A DNA stretch of 64,000 nt from an uncultured Bacteroidales bacterium (GCA_945836755.1 CAMAMB010000003.1:1-64000), one strand, 5' to 3'; shown: positions 17,041 through 27,000, counted from the stretch's first letter. Numbers and translations are program-made. Notes: generated by a model not told the origin, from the letters alone.

Positions 17041-18437
17041 CGCCCCTGCCCATCGACTTTGTGGCCTCCATGCAGCGCCGGCTCGGCGCCACCGAGGCCG
17101 AAGCCCTCTGCCAAGCCCTCGACGCCCCGGCCGAAGGAGCCTGGCTGCGCTTCAACCCCCTCAAGACACAAGGCTACACAGCCGGCGAGGGAGTGGAAGC
17201 GACCCCCGTGCCCTGGTGTGCCACCGGACTGCGCCTCAGCCGCCGCCCCGCCTTCACGTACGACCCCCTGCTACACGCGGGCTGCTTCTACGTGCAGGAG
17301 GCCGCCTCCATGTTTGTGGAGCAAGCCTATCGCGTACTCAGCGCCCGCCTGTCGCCCCTCCGCCTGCTCGACCTCTGCGCCGCTCCCGGCGGCAAGTCGA
17401 CCCTCTGGCGCAGCATCCTGCCCGAAGGAAGCCTGCTCGTGGCCAACGAACCGGTGAGGCAGCGCGCCCAGATACTGCAGGAGAACCTCGCCAAGTGGGG
17501 ACATCCCGACGTGGTCTGCACCCAGGCCTACCCCGAGGAGTTTGCGAGCCTCGGCAGCTTCTTCGACGTGGTGGCCGCCGACGTGCCATGCTCGGGCGAA
17601 GGCATGTTCCGCAAGGACGAACGCGCCCGCAGCGAATGGAGCACCGAGGCCGTGGCCCGCTGTGCCGCCCGCCAGCGCCAAATCATAGCCGACGTGTGGC
17701 CGGCCCTGCGTCAGGGAGGCTTCCTCGTATACAGCACCTGCACCTTCAACCGCGAGGAAAATGAAGACAACGTGGCCCACATCTGTCAGACCCTCGGCGC
17801 CGAGACAGTACCGCTTGACGCCCCCACAGACTGGCACATAGAGGGCGACACCACCGGGCGCGGCCTCCACGTCAGCCATTTCTATCCCCACCGCACCGAG
17901 GGAGAAGGCTTCTTCATGGCCCTGCTGCGCAAGACGAGTGAGGCCCCGTCGCCCCGCACACCCCGCAAGGCAGCCTCCAAGCAGCGGACCAAGGAGCAGC
18001 CCGTCAAAGGCGCCCGCCAAGCCGCAGGATGGCTGCACGACCCCGACAGCTACCGCCTCTTCCAACCCACAGAGACACACCTGGCCGCCGTCAGCAAGGC
18101 ACACCACGAGGCCGTGGTCCGGCTCTGTGCCACCGTGAGGGCCCTCAGTGCCGGCGTGCTGCTGGCCGAAGCCAAGGGGCAGAAACTCATACCCTCACAG
18201 GCCCTCGCTCTCAGTACAGCGCTCCGGCCCGATGCCTTTGGGCGCGTCGAGCTCAGCCGGGAAGAAGCCCTGGCCTACCTCCACCGTGAAGCCCTCGTCT
18301 GCCCACCAACAGCGCCGAGGGGCTACGTGATGGCCTGCTACGACGGCCACCCCTTGGGCTTCATGAACAATCTCGGCACACGCGCCAACAACCTCTACCC
18401 GGCGGAGTGGCGCATACGCCACGAGCAGCGCGACTGA
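17037..18437 (+). CDS. rsmF: rRNA/tRNA cytosine-C5 methyltransferase, RsmF/NOL1/NOP2 type
   Basis: 466 residues. The SAM motif [10 protein letters not shown] (111-120) and both RCMT cysteines are present: C185 in [12 protein letters not shown] (release) and C235 in [11 protein letters not shown] (nucleophile). The C-terminal third contains a PUA-like RNA-binding region as in RsmF. A low-complexity linker rich in Pro/Lys/Arg (about 300-325) joins the two halves. It is cotranscribed with thyA by overlap. Confidence 0.92.
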   Translation: MTPLPIDFVASMQRRLGATEAEALCQALDAPAEGAWLRFNPLKTQGYTAGEGVEATPVPWCATGLRLSRRPAFTYDPLLHAGCFYVQEAASMFVEQAYRVLSARLSPLRLLDLCAAPGGKSTLWRSILPEGSLLVANEPVRQRAQILQENLAKWGHPDVVCTQAYPEEFASLGSFFDVVAADVPCSGEGMFRKDERARSEWSTEAVARCAARQRQIIADVWPALRQGGFLVYSTCTFNREENEDNVAHICQTLGAETVPLDAPTDWHIEGDTTGRGLHVSHFYPHRTEGEGFFMALLRKTSEAPSPRTPRKAASKQRTKEQPVKGARQAAGWLHDPDSYRLFQPTETHLAAVSKAHHEAVVRLCATVRALSAGVLLAEAKGQKLIPSQALALSTALRPDAFGRVELSREEALAYLHREALVCPPTAPRGYVMACYDGHPLGFMNNLGTRANNLYPAEWRIRHEQRD

Positions 18438-18520
18438 CCGCTGAAGCCCCCGCCACCCCCGCCATAGGCTTCCATACCGGGCTGAGAGGGGGCTAAACGT
18501 ACTCTTTTGTGCCTCACGCT

Positions 18521-18550
18521 TTTTGTTTCAATATTTTAGCCTTACCTTTG
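18521..18550 (+). promoter_or_regulatory. Promoter of the amidase/MCE operon
   Basis: TTTTG (18521-18525) and TACCTTTG (18543-18550) match the -33 and -7 boxes of the Bacteroidetes primary sigma factor with a 17-bp spacer. The amidase ATG is 65 bp downstream. Confidence 0.7.
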
Positions 18551-18614
18551 CTGCCGTCAAGCAAAACTGCTTTGCGCGAGTGGGTTTTCAGGCCACTGTA
18601 TAGACATCCTCATC

Positions 18615-19910
18615 ATGCCCGCCAACACACACTTAGTCCTTTCCCTCCTTCTCAGTCTTGCCTCCATTCTTAGCGCGATGGCCGATGGCAACCGCCCCTT
18701 CGTGCTGGTGATAGATGCGGGGCATGGGGGTCACGACCCCGGCGCACTGGGAGCTTACTCGAAGGAGAAGACCATCAACCTGAACGTAGCCCTGGCCTTC
18801 GGCCGACTGGTGGAGTATAATTGCCCCGACGTGAAGGTGGTCTACACCCGTACCCGCGACGTGTTCATACCCCTGCAACGCCGGGCTGACATAGCCAACA
18901 ACCACAAGGCCGACCTCTTCATCAGCATTCACACCAATGCCCTGCCCGGCAAACGCACCGCCTACGGCTCGGAGACCTACTCGCTCGGTATGGCGCGCGC
19001 CAACGCCAACCTCGAAGTGGCTAAACGCGAAAACTCAGTCATCACCCTCGAGACCGACTACCAGCACACCTACCAGGGCTTCGACCCCAACAAGGCCGAG
19101 AGCTACGTCATCTTCGAAATCATGCAGGACCGCTACATGAAACAGAGCGTAGACCTGGCCAGCTATATACAAAAACAATATAAAGCCGCCGGACGCCCCG
19201 ACAAGGGAGTACACCAAGCCGGCTTCCTCGTGTTGCGCAACACCACCATGCCCTCCGTGCTCACCGAGTTAGGTTTCATTTCTACCCCCTCAGAGGAGGC
19301 GTATCTCAACTCAGAGCAAGGCATCCAGGACCTCAGTCGCAGCATCTACAACGGCTTTCTCAACTACCGCCGCCACTACGACAGAAGCGCCCACCAGCTG
19401 CCGGCCAACCTGCCCACGCAGGAGAAAGTAAAGAAACCCGACTTCTCGCTAAAGCCCCGGCTCGACGACAACACCGAGACACCACCCGCGGAAGTCAAAG
19501 AACCGGTCACGCCGCCCCAAGAAGCCACTCCCGCAAAGACGCAGGAGGAAACGCCTGAGACCACAGCGGCCCGCCCGACCCGAAACCAAACCACCGACCG
19601 CAAGCCACGCCCGAACACCACGCCCAGGCAGAGCAAGGCCGGGCAACCTGCACTCGTCTATCGTGTACAACTGGGCGCAGGCAAGCGCCAGATACCGGAG
19701 AACGACGCCCAATTCAAGGGACTCAAAGTGAAACGGCAGAAAGAGGGAGAGCTCTACAAGTACTACCTCGCCCCCAGCTTCACCACACACGCCGAAGCCG
19801 GGAAGGCCCTCGCCGAAGCCAAGAAGAAGATGCCCGCCGCCTACATCGTGGCCTTCCACAACGGCCGGACCATCAGCGTGACCGACGCCCGCAGGCTCGA
19901 AGGCAAATAA
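18615..19910 (+). CDS. N-acetylmuramoyl-L-alanine amidase with SPOR-like C-terminus
   Basis: 431 residues with a signal peptide (about 1-23). The Amidase_3 domain follows: DAGHGGHDPGA with zinc ligand H37, E51, the third ligand H106 in ISIHTNA, and the catalytic glutamate in VLTELGFIS. A Pro/Thr/Glu-rich linker (about 275-345) leads to a final domain (VYRVQLGAGKRQIP to the end) that resembles SPOR repeats, which bind denuded septal glycan. It cuts the amide between muramic acid and the peptide stem in the periplasm, probably during cell separation. The MCE gene follows after 39 bp. Confidence 0.92.
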   Translation: MPANTHLVLSLLLSLASILSAMADGNRPFVLVIDAGHGGHDPGALGAYSKEKTINLNVALAFGRLVEYNCPDVKVVYTRTRDVFIPLQRRADIANNHKADLFISIHTNALPGKRTAYGSETYSLGMARANANLEVAKRENSVITLETDYQHTYQGFDPNKAESYVIFEIMQDRYMKQSVDLASYIQKQYKAAGRPDKGVHQAGFLVLRNTTMPSVLTELGFISTPSEEAYLNSEQGIQDLSRSIYNGFLNYRRHYDRSAHQLPANLPTQEKVKKPDFSLKPRLDDNTETPPAEVKEPVTPPQEATPAKTQEETPETTAARPTRNQTTDRKPRPNTTPRQSKAGQPALVYRVQLGAGKRQIPENDAQFKGLKVKRQKEGELYKYYLAPSFTTHAEAGKALAEAKKKMPAAYIVAFHNGRTISVTDARRLEGK

Positions 19911-19949
19911 CCGATTACAAGCAGAACCCCAACATACACTACACGACAC

Positions 19950-20867
19950 ATGAAAAAGGAAATCAAGATAGCGCTCACGGCCATTGTGACCCTCGTCCTC
20001 CTCTTCGTAGGTATCAACTTCCTGAAAGGCATCAACGTCTTTCAGTCCACCAACACCTACTACGTCAAGTTTGCCAATATCGGCGGCCTCGCCGTCTCCA
20101 ATCCCGTTTATGCCAATGGTTATCCTGTAGGCATCGTGCGCACCATCGACTACGACTACGGCACCGGCCGCCAGGTAGTGGTGGGCATCGAGTTGGACAA
20201 GGAGATGAAAGTGCCCGAGCAGACCCATGCCGAGCTGGAGGCCGAGCTGATGGGCGGCGTCAAGATGTCGTTGCTCTTAGGCCCTAATCCCACCCGCCAC
20301 GTAGCACCCGGCGACACCATCACCGGCGCCATGAAGACAGGGGCCATGTCGAAGGTCGAAGAGATGCTGCCCGCCCTCGAGGAAATGCTGCCCAAGCTCG
20401 ACAGCATACTCACCAACGTAAACCGTCTCACGGCCAGCCCGGCCCTCATGCAGACCCTCGAAAACACAGCAGCCATGACGGCTGAACTGAGAGAGGCTTC
20501 GGCCACCCTCAACACCATGCTCCGTAACGATCTGCCGCAGACCATGACGAGCCTCAAGCACACGGCCGCCAACGCCGAGCAGCTCAGCGCCAACCTCGCC
20601 GCACTCAACCTTGAGGCCACCCTGGCCGGGGTGGACGCCACACTCAAAAACGCCGAGGCCCTTACGGCCAAGATGGACAACACCGTGGGCATACTGCACA
20701 CCAAGCTCTCGTCGAAGGACAACACACTGGGGCTCTTCCTCAATGACCGTAGCGCCTACGACCACCTCAGCTCCACGCTCTCACACGCAGACTCCCTCAT
20801 GATAGACCTCAAGGCCCACCCCAAACGCTACGTACACTTCTCCGTCTTCGGAAAGAAGGACAAGTAG
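19950..20867 (+). CDS. MCE/MlaD-family lipid transport protein
   Basis: 305 residues. One N-terminal membrane anchor (about 7-25) is followed by an MCE domain (YYVKFANIGGLAVSNPVYANG... to about 115). The rest is helical and Ala/Thr/Leu-rich, probably a coiled coil spanning the periplasm. MlaD-type proteins form hexameric rings that carry phospholipids between membranes with an MlaE/MlaF ABC transporter; none is adjacent, so partners must be elsewhere. Adjacency to an amidase gene is common in Bacteroidetes. Confidence 0.9.
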   Translation: MKKEIKIALTAIVTLVLLFVGINFLKGINVFQSTNTYYVKFANIGGLAVSNPVYANGYPVGIVRTIDYDYGTGRQVVVGIELDKEMKVPEQTHAELEAELMGGVKMSLLLGPNPTRHVAPGDTITGAMKTGAMSKVEEMLPALEEMLPKLDSILTNVNRLTASPALMQTLENTAAMTAELREASATLNTMLRNDLPQTMTSLKHTAANAEQLSANLAALNLEATLAGVDATLKNAEALTAKMDNTVGILHTKLSSKDNTLGLFLNDRSAYDHLSSTLSHADSLMIDLKAHPKRYVHFSVFGKKDK

Positions 20868-20947
20868 CCCGGCCCCATCCCATCCTTCGGCGCAACCCAC
20901 ATGGAGGATGGCCCACGTATACAGCCTATCATCGCCCTATACCTGAG

Positions 20948-20997
20948 CGAGCGCCTGCAGCCTTTCCCCATCAGGCGGGAAACGCTGCAGGCGCTCG
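20948..20997. terminator. Long hairpin downstream of the MCE gene
   Basis: CGAGCGCCTGCAGC (20948-20961) pairs perfectly with 20984-20997, then after one mismatch TTTCCC (20963-20968) pairs with GGGAAA (20977-20982), leaving an 8-nt loop. That is 20 base pairs with one internal mismatch. It lies 80 bp past the MCE stop and probably ends that transcript, but no T-run follows. Nothing else is seen in 20868-21139. Confidence 0.55.
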
Positions 20998-21139
20998 GTG
21001 GATAATCGGGGCCGCAGCCCGCAACACGCCAGCTATGTGGCGAAGCCCCCTCCACATCACTGCCAGGCGTGCGGGAGAGGCTACACGGCTTTCACACTTT
21101 TCAACCCGCCACATGGAGGGCCGTACGAAAAAGATAGTG

Positions 21140-21147
21140 TAACTTTG
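21140..21147 (+). promoter_or_regulatory. Promoter -7 box of the MATE operon
   Basis: TAACTTTG fits TAnnTTTG, 46 bp ahead of the MATE start at 21194. The -33 region is not distinct. Confidence 0.55.
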
Positions 21148-21193
21148 CTGCGGGTGGCAGCTGTCACACCGCTATCCGTCACATTCTCCATCT

Positions 21194-22567
21194 ATGAACA
21201 CCGGCACCGAACAGTTTAATGTGCTCTCAGAGAAGCCTGTCGGCAGTCTTCTCCTGCAATACGCCATTCCCGCCATCATCGCCATGGCCGCCTCGTCCGT
21301 CTACAACATCATCGACGGCATCTTCATCGGGCAGGGCGTGGGCGCAGAGGCCATCATGGGCTTGGCCCTGACCATGCCCATCATGTCGCTCACCGCCGCC
21401 TTCGGCGCCATGGTGGGTGTAGGCGCTGCCACGCTGATGAGCGTGCGCCTCGGCCAGAAAGACTACGACACCGCCCGCAGCATCTTGGGCAACGTGATTA
21501 TTATGAACGTGGTGCTCGGCCTTATGTTAGGCCTCCTGCTGCTTGTCTTTATCGATCCCGTGCTCCGCTTCTTCGGAGCGAGCGACGCCACCCTTCCCTA
21601 TGCGCGGAGCTTCATGACCGTCATCTTGATAGGCAATGTGATTACGCACCTCTACCTTGGCCTCAATGCCATGTTGCGCTCCACCAACCGCCCGCAGCAG
21701 GCCATGTACGCCACCATAGGCACCGTCATGCTCAACTGCCTGATGGCCCCGCTCTTCATCTTTGTCTGTGGATGGGGCATAGCCGGAGCGGCTGCCGCCA
21801 CCATCGTCGCCCAGCTGCTCATGCTGCTATGGCAGATTAGGCTGTTCTCCGACAAGCGCCAGTTTATCCACCTCGAACGCCGGATTATCAGGCTGCGGCT
21901 GCGCATAGTGAGAGAGTCGTTGGTGGTAGGCCTGCCACAGTTTCTCATCAATCTCTGTGCCTGTCTGGTGGCTGCCACGATGACGCGAAGCCTCACGGAG
22001 TATGGCGGCGACACGGCCGTGGGAGCCTTCGGCATTTGCAACCGCCTGGTGCTGTTCATCGTGATGGTGGTCATAGGGCTCAACCAGGGTATGCAGCCCA
22101 TCGCGGGATACAACTACGGCGCCGGCCGCTACGACCGCGTCATCGGTGTGCTCGGCCGTGCCTTAGTCGTGGCCTCAGCCATTACGCTGGCCGGCTTCGT
22201 GGTGGGCACGTTCTTTGCAGAACCCTTTGCCACCCTCTTTGCCAAGGACTCACCCGAGCTGGTGCACCTGGCCGCCCATGCGCTCAACTGTATGGTGCTC
22301 ATGTTCCCCATTGTGGGGGTACAGATAGTGAGCACCGCTTTCTTCCAGAGCATAGGCTTTGCCGGCAAGAGTATCTTCCTTTCACTTACACGCCAGCTCA
22401 TCTTCCTTGTGCCCGCCATCTTCGTGTTGCCTCATGTCTTTGCCGACCCGCTTGAGGGCTTGTGGCACGCTTCGCCCCTGGCCGACGGCCTGGCCTCCGT
22501 GCTGGCTATCACGCTCCTGCTTAAAGAGGTCAGGAAACTGCGAGCCAGACATGCTTCCACCCTTTAA
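21194..22567 (+). CDS. MATE-family multidrug/Na+ efflux protein
   Basis: 457 residues, about 12 hydrophobic helices in two similar halves. The start (LSEKPVGSLLLQYAIPAIIAMAASSVYNIID, in outline) and the later MFPIVGVQIVSTAFFQSIG are typical of the DinF/NorM-type MATE group. Such proteins export cationic compounds in exchange for Na+ or H+. The cytidylate-kinase-like gene follows after 21 bp. Confidence 0.9.
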   Translation: MNTGTEQFNVLSEKPVGSLLLQYAIPAIIAMAASSVYNIIDGIFIGQGVGAEAIMGLALTMPIMSLTAAFGAMVGVGAATLMSVRLGQKDYDTARSILGNVIIMNVVLGLMLGLLLLVFIDPVLRFFGASDATLPYARSFMTVILIGNVITHLYLGLNAMLRSTNRPQQAMYATIGTVMLNCLMAPLFIFVCGWGIAGAAAATIVAQLLMLLWQIRLFSDKRQFIHLERRIIRLRLRIVRESLVVGLPQFLINLCACLVAATMTRSLTEYGGDTAVGAFGICNRLVLFIVMVVIGLNQGMQPIAGYNYGAGRYDRVIGVLGRALVVASAITLAGFVVGTFFAEPFATLFAKDSPELVHLAAHALNCMVLMFPIVGVQIVSTAFFQSIGFAGKSIFLSLTRQLIFLVPAIFVLPHVFADPLEGLWHASPLADGLASVLAITLLLKEVRKLRARHASTL

Positions 22568-22588
22568 CCTTCCACAATCTCCCTTGCC

Positions 22589-23233
22589 ATGACCGAACCT
22601 TATATCATCAACATTGGTCGCTCCTTAGGTAGTGGCGGCCGCGCCGTTGGACGCCTGCTTCAAAAGATGCTGGACATCGACTACTACGACCGCGAACTCC
22701 TTAACCTGGCAGCGAGGGAGAGCGGACTGACCCCCGAAGTCTTCGCCAAGACCGACGAGAAGAACCGCTTCCTCCACACGCTCGGCAATATGGTCCCCTT
22801 TTTTGGTACAGCCGCCTGCTACTATGACAACGGGCTCAGCGGCGAGAGCCTCTTCCGTATACAGAGTGAGGCCATACGCAAGGCCGCCGCGCAGAAGTCA
22901 TGTATCTTCATTGGACGCTGTGCCGACTATGTGCTGCGCGACAACCCCCGCTGCGTGAACGTCTTCGTGACGGCCGACATGGCCGACCGTCTGCGAGCCG
23001 TCTGCGAGCGTGAAGGCTGTGACCGGCAGCGGGCCGCCGCCCTCATTGAGCGAGGTGACCGCGAACGGGCCAACTATTACAACTTCTATACAGCCTCCAC
23101 ATGGGGCGCTGCCGAGACCTATCACCTCTGTATCAACTCCTCCGTCTTAGGCATTGAAGGTACGGCCGCCTACATTCGTGACTTCGCGGCAAGGAAGCTC
23201 GGTCTGATCCTTGACGCACCCGATGCACGCTGA
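22589..23233 (+). CDS. Cytidylate-kinase-like family protein
   Basis: 214 residues. The N-terminus IINIGRSLGSGGRAVGRLLQ contains a P-loop-like GRSLGSGGRAVG of the Cytidylate_kin2 group rather than the strict GxxxxGK[ST] loop: the usual lysine is replaced by arginine. DYYDRELL and FIGRCADYVL fit the same group. It probably binds a nucleotide and a phosphoryl donor, but the true substrate of this family is not settled. It lies between a MATE gene and a secreted protein gene. Confidence 0.8.
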   Translation: MTEPYIINIGRSLGSGGRAVGRLLQKMLDIDYYDRELLNLAARESGLTPEVFAKTDEKNRFLHTLGNMVPFFGTAACYYDNGLSGESLFRIQSEAIRKAAAQKSCIFIGRCADYVLRDNPRCVNVFVTADMADRLRAVCEREGCDRQRAAALIERGDRERANYYNFYTASTWGAAETYHLCINSSVLGIEGTAAYIRDFAARKLGLILDAPDAR

Positions 23234-23280
23234 GCGAGGCATCAGCCTACCGATAAACTGATTGTTATAAAGTATACTAT

Positions 23281-23949
23281 ATGAATGCTATCCCTTTCCT
23301 CCCCCGCCTCATCGCCTGTCTGCTCACGGCCCTGCTCTGCCTGCCTACCGCCACTGCTCAGCAGGCACAGGAACTCCGGCGAAGCAAAACGATATTTCTC
23401 TTCCCCGAATTCAGGGATGCCAAGATACGGCAGTCGTTTGGCCGTGTGGCTAAGGCCAAGGCCAATATCTACTTGAAAGACGGCTCCCTCTTCTTTATCA
23501 AGGATGGTAAAAAGCTCAAAGCCTACACGGATGGCATTTTCGGAGTGACCTTCGGCGACAGCATCGAGTTTATGAAGGTGGACTCAGTGATGGCACGCGT
23601 CGTGGCTCGCAAAGGATACAATGCCCTGCTCCGCCTGACCTGTGTCGACATGAAGAGATACATAGACGAGACCTACGGCGGTGCCCACCTTGACTACATT
23701 GATATACCCGAGCTCAACTACTTCGTCGAAATGGGAGCCGAGGACCGTGACGAGGATATGGGCCTGCCACTTCAGAACAAGTATTTCTTTAGTGTGGAGG
23801 GCCTGATAGTGCCCGCCACCCAGACGGACTTTAAGAAAATCCTCTTGCCGGCCCAGCGGGATGCCTTTAAGAAACTCATGCAGGACAAGTTCTGGAGCTG
23901 GGCCGACGAGAAGTCACTCATTCAGCTTCTCGACTATCTGCCACAGTAG
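23281..23949 (+). CDS. Secreted protein of unknown function
   Basis: 222 residues with a signal peptide (LIACLLTALLCLPTATAQ, cleavage near residue 26). The mature protein is rich in aromatic and charged residues, with FLFPEFRDAKIRQSFGR and a later DGIFGVTFGDSIEFMKVD that suggest a mostly beta fold. No domain was recognised. It follows the kinase-like gene by 47 bp and precedes menA by 29 bp, so it is probably cotranscribed with them and acts in the periplasm. Confidence 0.75.
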   Translation: MNAIPFLPRLIACLLTALLCLPTATAQQAQELRRSKTIFLFPEFRDAKIRQSFGRVAKAKANIYLKDGSLFFIKDGKKLKAYTDGIFGVTFGDSIEFMKVDSVMARVVARKGYNALLRLTCVDMKRYIDETYGGAHLDYIDIPELNYFVEMGAEDRDEDMGLPLQNKYFFSVEGLIVPATQTDFKKILLPAQRDAFKKLMQDKFWSWADEKSLIQLLDYLPQ

Positions 23950-23978
23950 CATACTGCGCTTACTAAAATCCCTTCCCC

Positions 23979-24851
23979 GTGATGATACGTTACTGGTTAC
24001 TGGCCGCAAGGCCCAAGACCCTCTCGGCCGCTCTCTTGCCGGTCTGCTGTGCCACGGCCCTGGCCTTTCGTGAGGGCCGGGGCGACCTCACGGCAGCCTT
24101 GTGGTGTGTGTTCTTTGCTGCCCTCATGCAGGTGGCGGCCAACTTCATCAACGACCTCTTCGACTACCTCCGCGGCAGCGACGGCAGCGACCGCCTGGGC
24201 CCTGAACGTGCTTGTGCGCAGGGCTGGATCAGTCCGAGGGCCATGCGGGTGGGTATCGGTGTGACGCTGACCTTAGCGCTGCTCTGCGGCCTCCGGCTTC
24301 TGCGATACGGGGGCTGGGAGCTGGTGGTGCTGGGTGCGGCCTGCGTGATATTTGCCTTCCTCTACACCACGCTGCTCTCTTGCCTGGCCATGGGCGATGT
24401 GCTGGTGTGGGTCTTCTTTGGCTTCGTGCCGGTGCTGGGCACATACTACGTGCAAGCCGGTAGCCTCAGTCCCTCGGCTTGGCTCATGGCGGCGGCCTGC
24501 GGTCTGGTGACCGATACCCTTCTTGTACTTAACAACTACCGCGACCGCGACCAGGATGCAGCCCACGGCAAGCGCACACTTGTAGTCGTAGGCGGCGAGC
24601 GCTTCGGCTCGGCCCTCTATCTCGGGCAAGGCATTTTAGGGTATGTCTGCATAGCCTTCACGGCCTTTTATGGCCATCTGTGGTGTGCCATCCTGCCGCT
24701 GCTTTATCTGCTGCCGCATTACCTCACCTGGCGTAAGATGACCGGTATCGGCCGGGGGCGTGAGCTCAACCGTGTGCTGGGTTTCACCTCACGTAACATG
24801 CTGACCTTTGGGCTGCTTGTTATTCTGGCTCTCGTGGCCCATGGGTGGTAG
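23979..24851 (+). CDS. menA: 1,4-dihydroxy-2-naphthoate polyprenyltransferase
   Basis: 290 residues of the UbiA superfamily, about eight or nine membrane helices. The first aspartate-rich motif NDLFDYLRGSDGSDR and the second, NNYRDRDQDAAHGKRTL, match MenA. It attaches the polyprenyl chain to dihydroxynaphthoate in menaquinone synthesis at the inner membrane. The start may be either of two adjacent ATGs (23979 or 23982). It converges on the NRAMP gene with only 3 bp between stops. Confidence 0.93.
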   Translation: MMIRYWLLAARPKTLSAALLPVCCATALAFREGRGDLTAALWCVFFAALMQVAANFINDLFDYLRGSDGSDRLGPERACAQGWISPRAMRVGIGVTLTLALLCGLRLLRYGGWELVVLGAACVIFAFLYTTLLSCLAMGDVLVWVFFGFVPVLGTYYVQAGSLSPSAWLMAAACGLVTDTLLVLNNYRDRDQDAAHGKRTLVVVGGERFGSALYLGQGILGYVCIAFTAFYGHLWCAILPLLYLLPHYLTWRKMTGIGRGRELNRVLGFTSRNMLTFGLLVILALVAHGW

Positions 24852-24854
24852 GCG

Positions 24855-26129
24855 TCAGAAGAACAGCCCCGCCAGGAGGTAGACGTTGAGGCCGGTGACG
24901 ATGAAGCTCAACGTGTAGAGCAGGCAGCGTGTGAAGGTGGAGTTGGCGTAGCTTCCCATGATTTGATGCGACGAAGTCAACCTCACCTGTGTAAACATAG
25001 TGACGGGAAGCTGTAGGCTGAGCACGGCCTGCGAGATGATAAGCCCCTTGAACGTGTCGCCGATGAAGAGGAGCACGATGAAAGCACCTACAAAGGAGAA
25101 AAGAATGCCTGCGCGAGAGTGTATGTCTTTCACGTCGTAGGGCTCGTCGTACATGCCTGCAAAGATGGAGCCCGCAGCCATGCCGCTGGTTATCGTGCTG
25201 GAGATGCCCGCCAGCAGCAGGGCAATGGCGAAAATCGTGGCTGCCCCTCCGCCCAGCAGCGGAGCAAGCAAGGCCCCGGCGTCAGGTAGCTCCTCCACCA
25301 GCCGACCGTGGCGGTGGAAGGTATCGGCAGCCAGCACAATCATGGCAGAGTTGATGGCCCAACCGATGGTCATTGCCAGCAGTGTGTCATAGAACTCATA
25401 CTTGAGCGCATGGCGTATGTGGTCCGGTCCCTGCGTGTTGACCTGACGGCTCTGTATCACCTCTGAGTGTAGGAACAGGTTGTGGGGCATGACCACGGCT
25501 CCAAGCACACTCATCACTACGAGCATGCAGCCTTCAGGCAGCGACGGTGTGACGGCAGACGTCAGTGCCTCGCCCCATTGGGTATCGGTCAGGGTGAGCT
25601 CGTAGAGGAAAGAAAATCCAATCAGCGAGACAAAGGCGATGATGCCTCGCTCCACGCGGCTGTAGGAGTTGGTGAAGAGCAACAGGGTGCAGACTGCCAC
25701 GGCAATGGCTGCGCCGACCACGATGGGCAGCCCGAAAAGCATCTCCAAGGCAATGGCTGCGCCCAGTATCTCTGCCAGCGATGTGGAGAGTGAGGCCAGC
25801 ATGGCGCTTCCCAGGATGGCGCGGGAGGCGGGACGTGAGAAGTGACGCGTCGTTGCCTCCGAGAGACACAGCCCCGTCACGATGCCGAGATGGGCCACAT
25901 TGTGCTGGAGGATGATGAGCATGACCGTCGACAGCGTGACCACCCACAGCAGGGCGTAGCCGTATTCAGAGCCGGCGGCAAAGTTTGAAGCCCAGTTTCC
26001 GGGGTCGATGAAGCCCACGGTCACCAGTAGGCCGGGGCCTATATAGCGCAGTATGTCAAGTCCGGCGGGGTGGAAGCCCTCCTTGGCCTGCCAGTGGCGG
26101 CGCCAGTCGTTAAGTTTTTCTTTCCACAT
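24855..26129 (-). CDS. mntH: NRAMP-family Mn2+/Fe2+ transporter
   Basis: 424 residues, about 11 helices. The metal-binding motifs of helix 1 (DPGN, 42-45) and helix 6 (MPHN, 214-217) are intact, including the methionine that selects transition metals over calcium. It imports manganese or iron with protons. It is downstream of the perR-rubrerythrin genes on the same strand, but a strong hairpin lies between, so it probably has its own promoter. Manganese import fits a peroxide-defence role. Confidence 0.93.
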   Translation of the reverse strand: MWKEKLNDWRRHWQAKEGFHPAGLDILRYIGPGLLVTVGFIDPGNWASNFAAGSEYGYALLWVVTLSTVMLIILQHNVAHLGIVTGLCLSEATTRHFSRPASRAILGSAMLASLSTSLAEILGAAIALEMLFGLPIVVGAAIAVAVCTLLLFTNSYSRVERGIIAFVSLIGFSFLYELTLTDTQWGEALTSAVTPSLPEGCMLVVMSVLGAVVMPHNLFLHSEVIQSRQVNTQGPDHIRHALKYEFYDTLLAMTIGWAINSAMIVLAADTFHRHGRLVEELPDAGALLAPLLGGGAATIFAIALLLAGISSTITSGMAAGSIFAGMYDEPYDVKDIHSRAGILFSFVGAFIVLLFIGDTFKGLIISQAVLSLQLPVTMFTQVRLTSSHQIMGSYANSTFTRCLLYTLSFIVTGLNVYLLAGLFF

Positions 26130-26275
26130 GGGGTGTCTGATAGTCTGTAAAGGTTTCGGGAAGTGGGGAGAAGGGTGGTGTGTTGACCATATAGTATGGA
26201 GGAATGAGGCGATAGCCTCTCCGCCGGAGTGCCTGGCTCAGTGTCAGGCCCGCCACCAGTGAGCGAAAATGGTAA

Positions 26276-26310
26276 ACCCACCCATTGCAGGGCGAACTGC
26301 TTGGGTGGGT
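26276..26310 (-). terminator. Hairpin behind the rubrerythrin gene
   Basis: ACCCACCC (26276-26283) and GGGTGGGT (26303-26310) form an 8-bp stem with inner GCAG/CTGC pairing. Read on the minus strand it is followed by TTTACCATTTTC. It lies 43 bp past the rubrerythrin stop and before mntH. Confidence 0.6.
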
Positions 26311-26352
26311 CACTATCAAATAGGACGTTAGTGGCAGAAGGTAAGCAGCTGC

Positions 26353-26895
26353 TTAGTAGTTCTCTGCGCGAAGTTCAAAGTAGCTCTGAGGGTGGGCGCA
26401 GACGGGGCAGAGTTCGGGTGCCTTCTTGCCCACGACGATGTGGCCGCAGTTTGAGCACTGCCATACGCAGTCGCCTTCGCGTGAGAATACGCAGTCGCCT
26501 TCGATGTTCTGGAGGAGTTTGAGGTAGCGTGCTTCGTGTTCTTTCTCGATGGCACCTACCATCTCAAACTTGTCAGCAATTTCTTCGAAGCCTTCTTCGC
26601 GTGCTTCCTTGGCAAAGGTGGCGTACATGTCGGTCCACTCGTAGTTTTCACCGGCAGCAGCGTCGGCCAGGTTGGTCTTGGTGTCGGGCACACTGCCTCC
26701 GTGTAGGTACTTGAACCATAGCTTGGCGTGTTCCTTCTCATTCTTGGCGGTTTCAGTGAAGATGTTCGACATCTGGACATAACCATCCTTCTTGGCCTTC
26801 GAAGCGTAATACTGGTATTTGGCGTGGGCCTGAGATTCGCCGGCGAAGGCGGCGAGAAGGTTTTGCTCGGTCTTGGAGCCTTTCAGTTCTTTCAT
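26353..26895 (-). CDS. rbr: Rubrerythrin
   Basis: 180 residues. The N-terminal four-helix diiron domain carries ExxH motifs ([35 protein letters not shown]) and the C-terminal rubredoxin knuckle pairs (CSNCG and CPVC) bind one Fe. It reduces hydrogen peroxide to water in anaerobes. It is the third gene behind perR, 105 bp from the other rubrerythrin gene. Confidence 0.97.
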   Translation of the reverse strand: MKELKGSKTEQNLLAAFAGESQAHAKYQYYASKAKKDGYVQMSNIFTETAKNEKEHAKLWFKYLHGGSVPDTKTNLADAAAGENYEWTDMYATFAKEAREEGFEEIADKFEMVGAIEKEHEARYLKLLQNIEGDCVFSREGDCVWQCSNCGHIVVGKKAPELCPVCAHPQSYFELRAENY

Positions 26896-27000
26896 GTAGG
26901 GGTGTGGTGGGTTAGCGTGTGTGGTATAAAGGAGAGGAGGTGGCTGCTGTGCGTGTCTTGCGGTAGTCGCCTCCTCTCCGTGTGTAGTCGGTTGGGTTGC

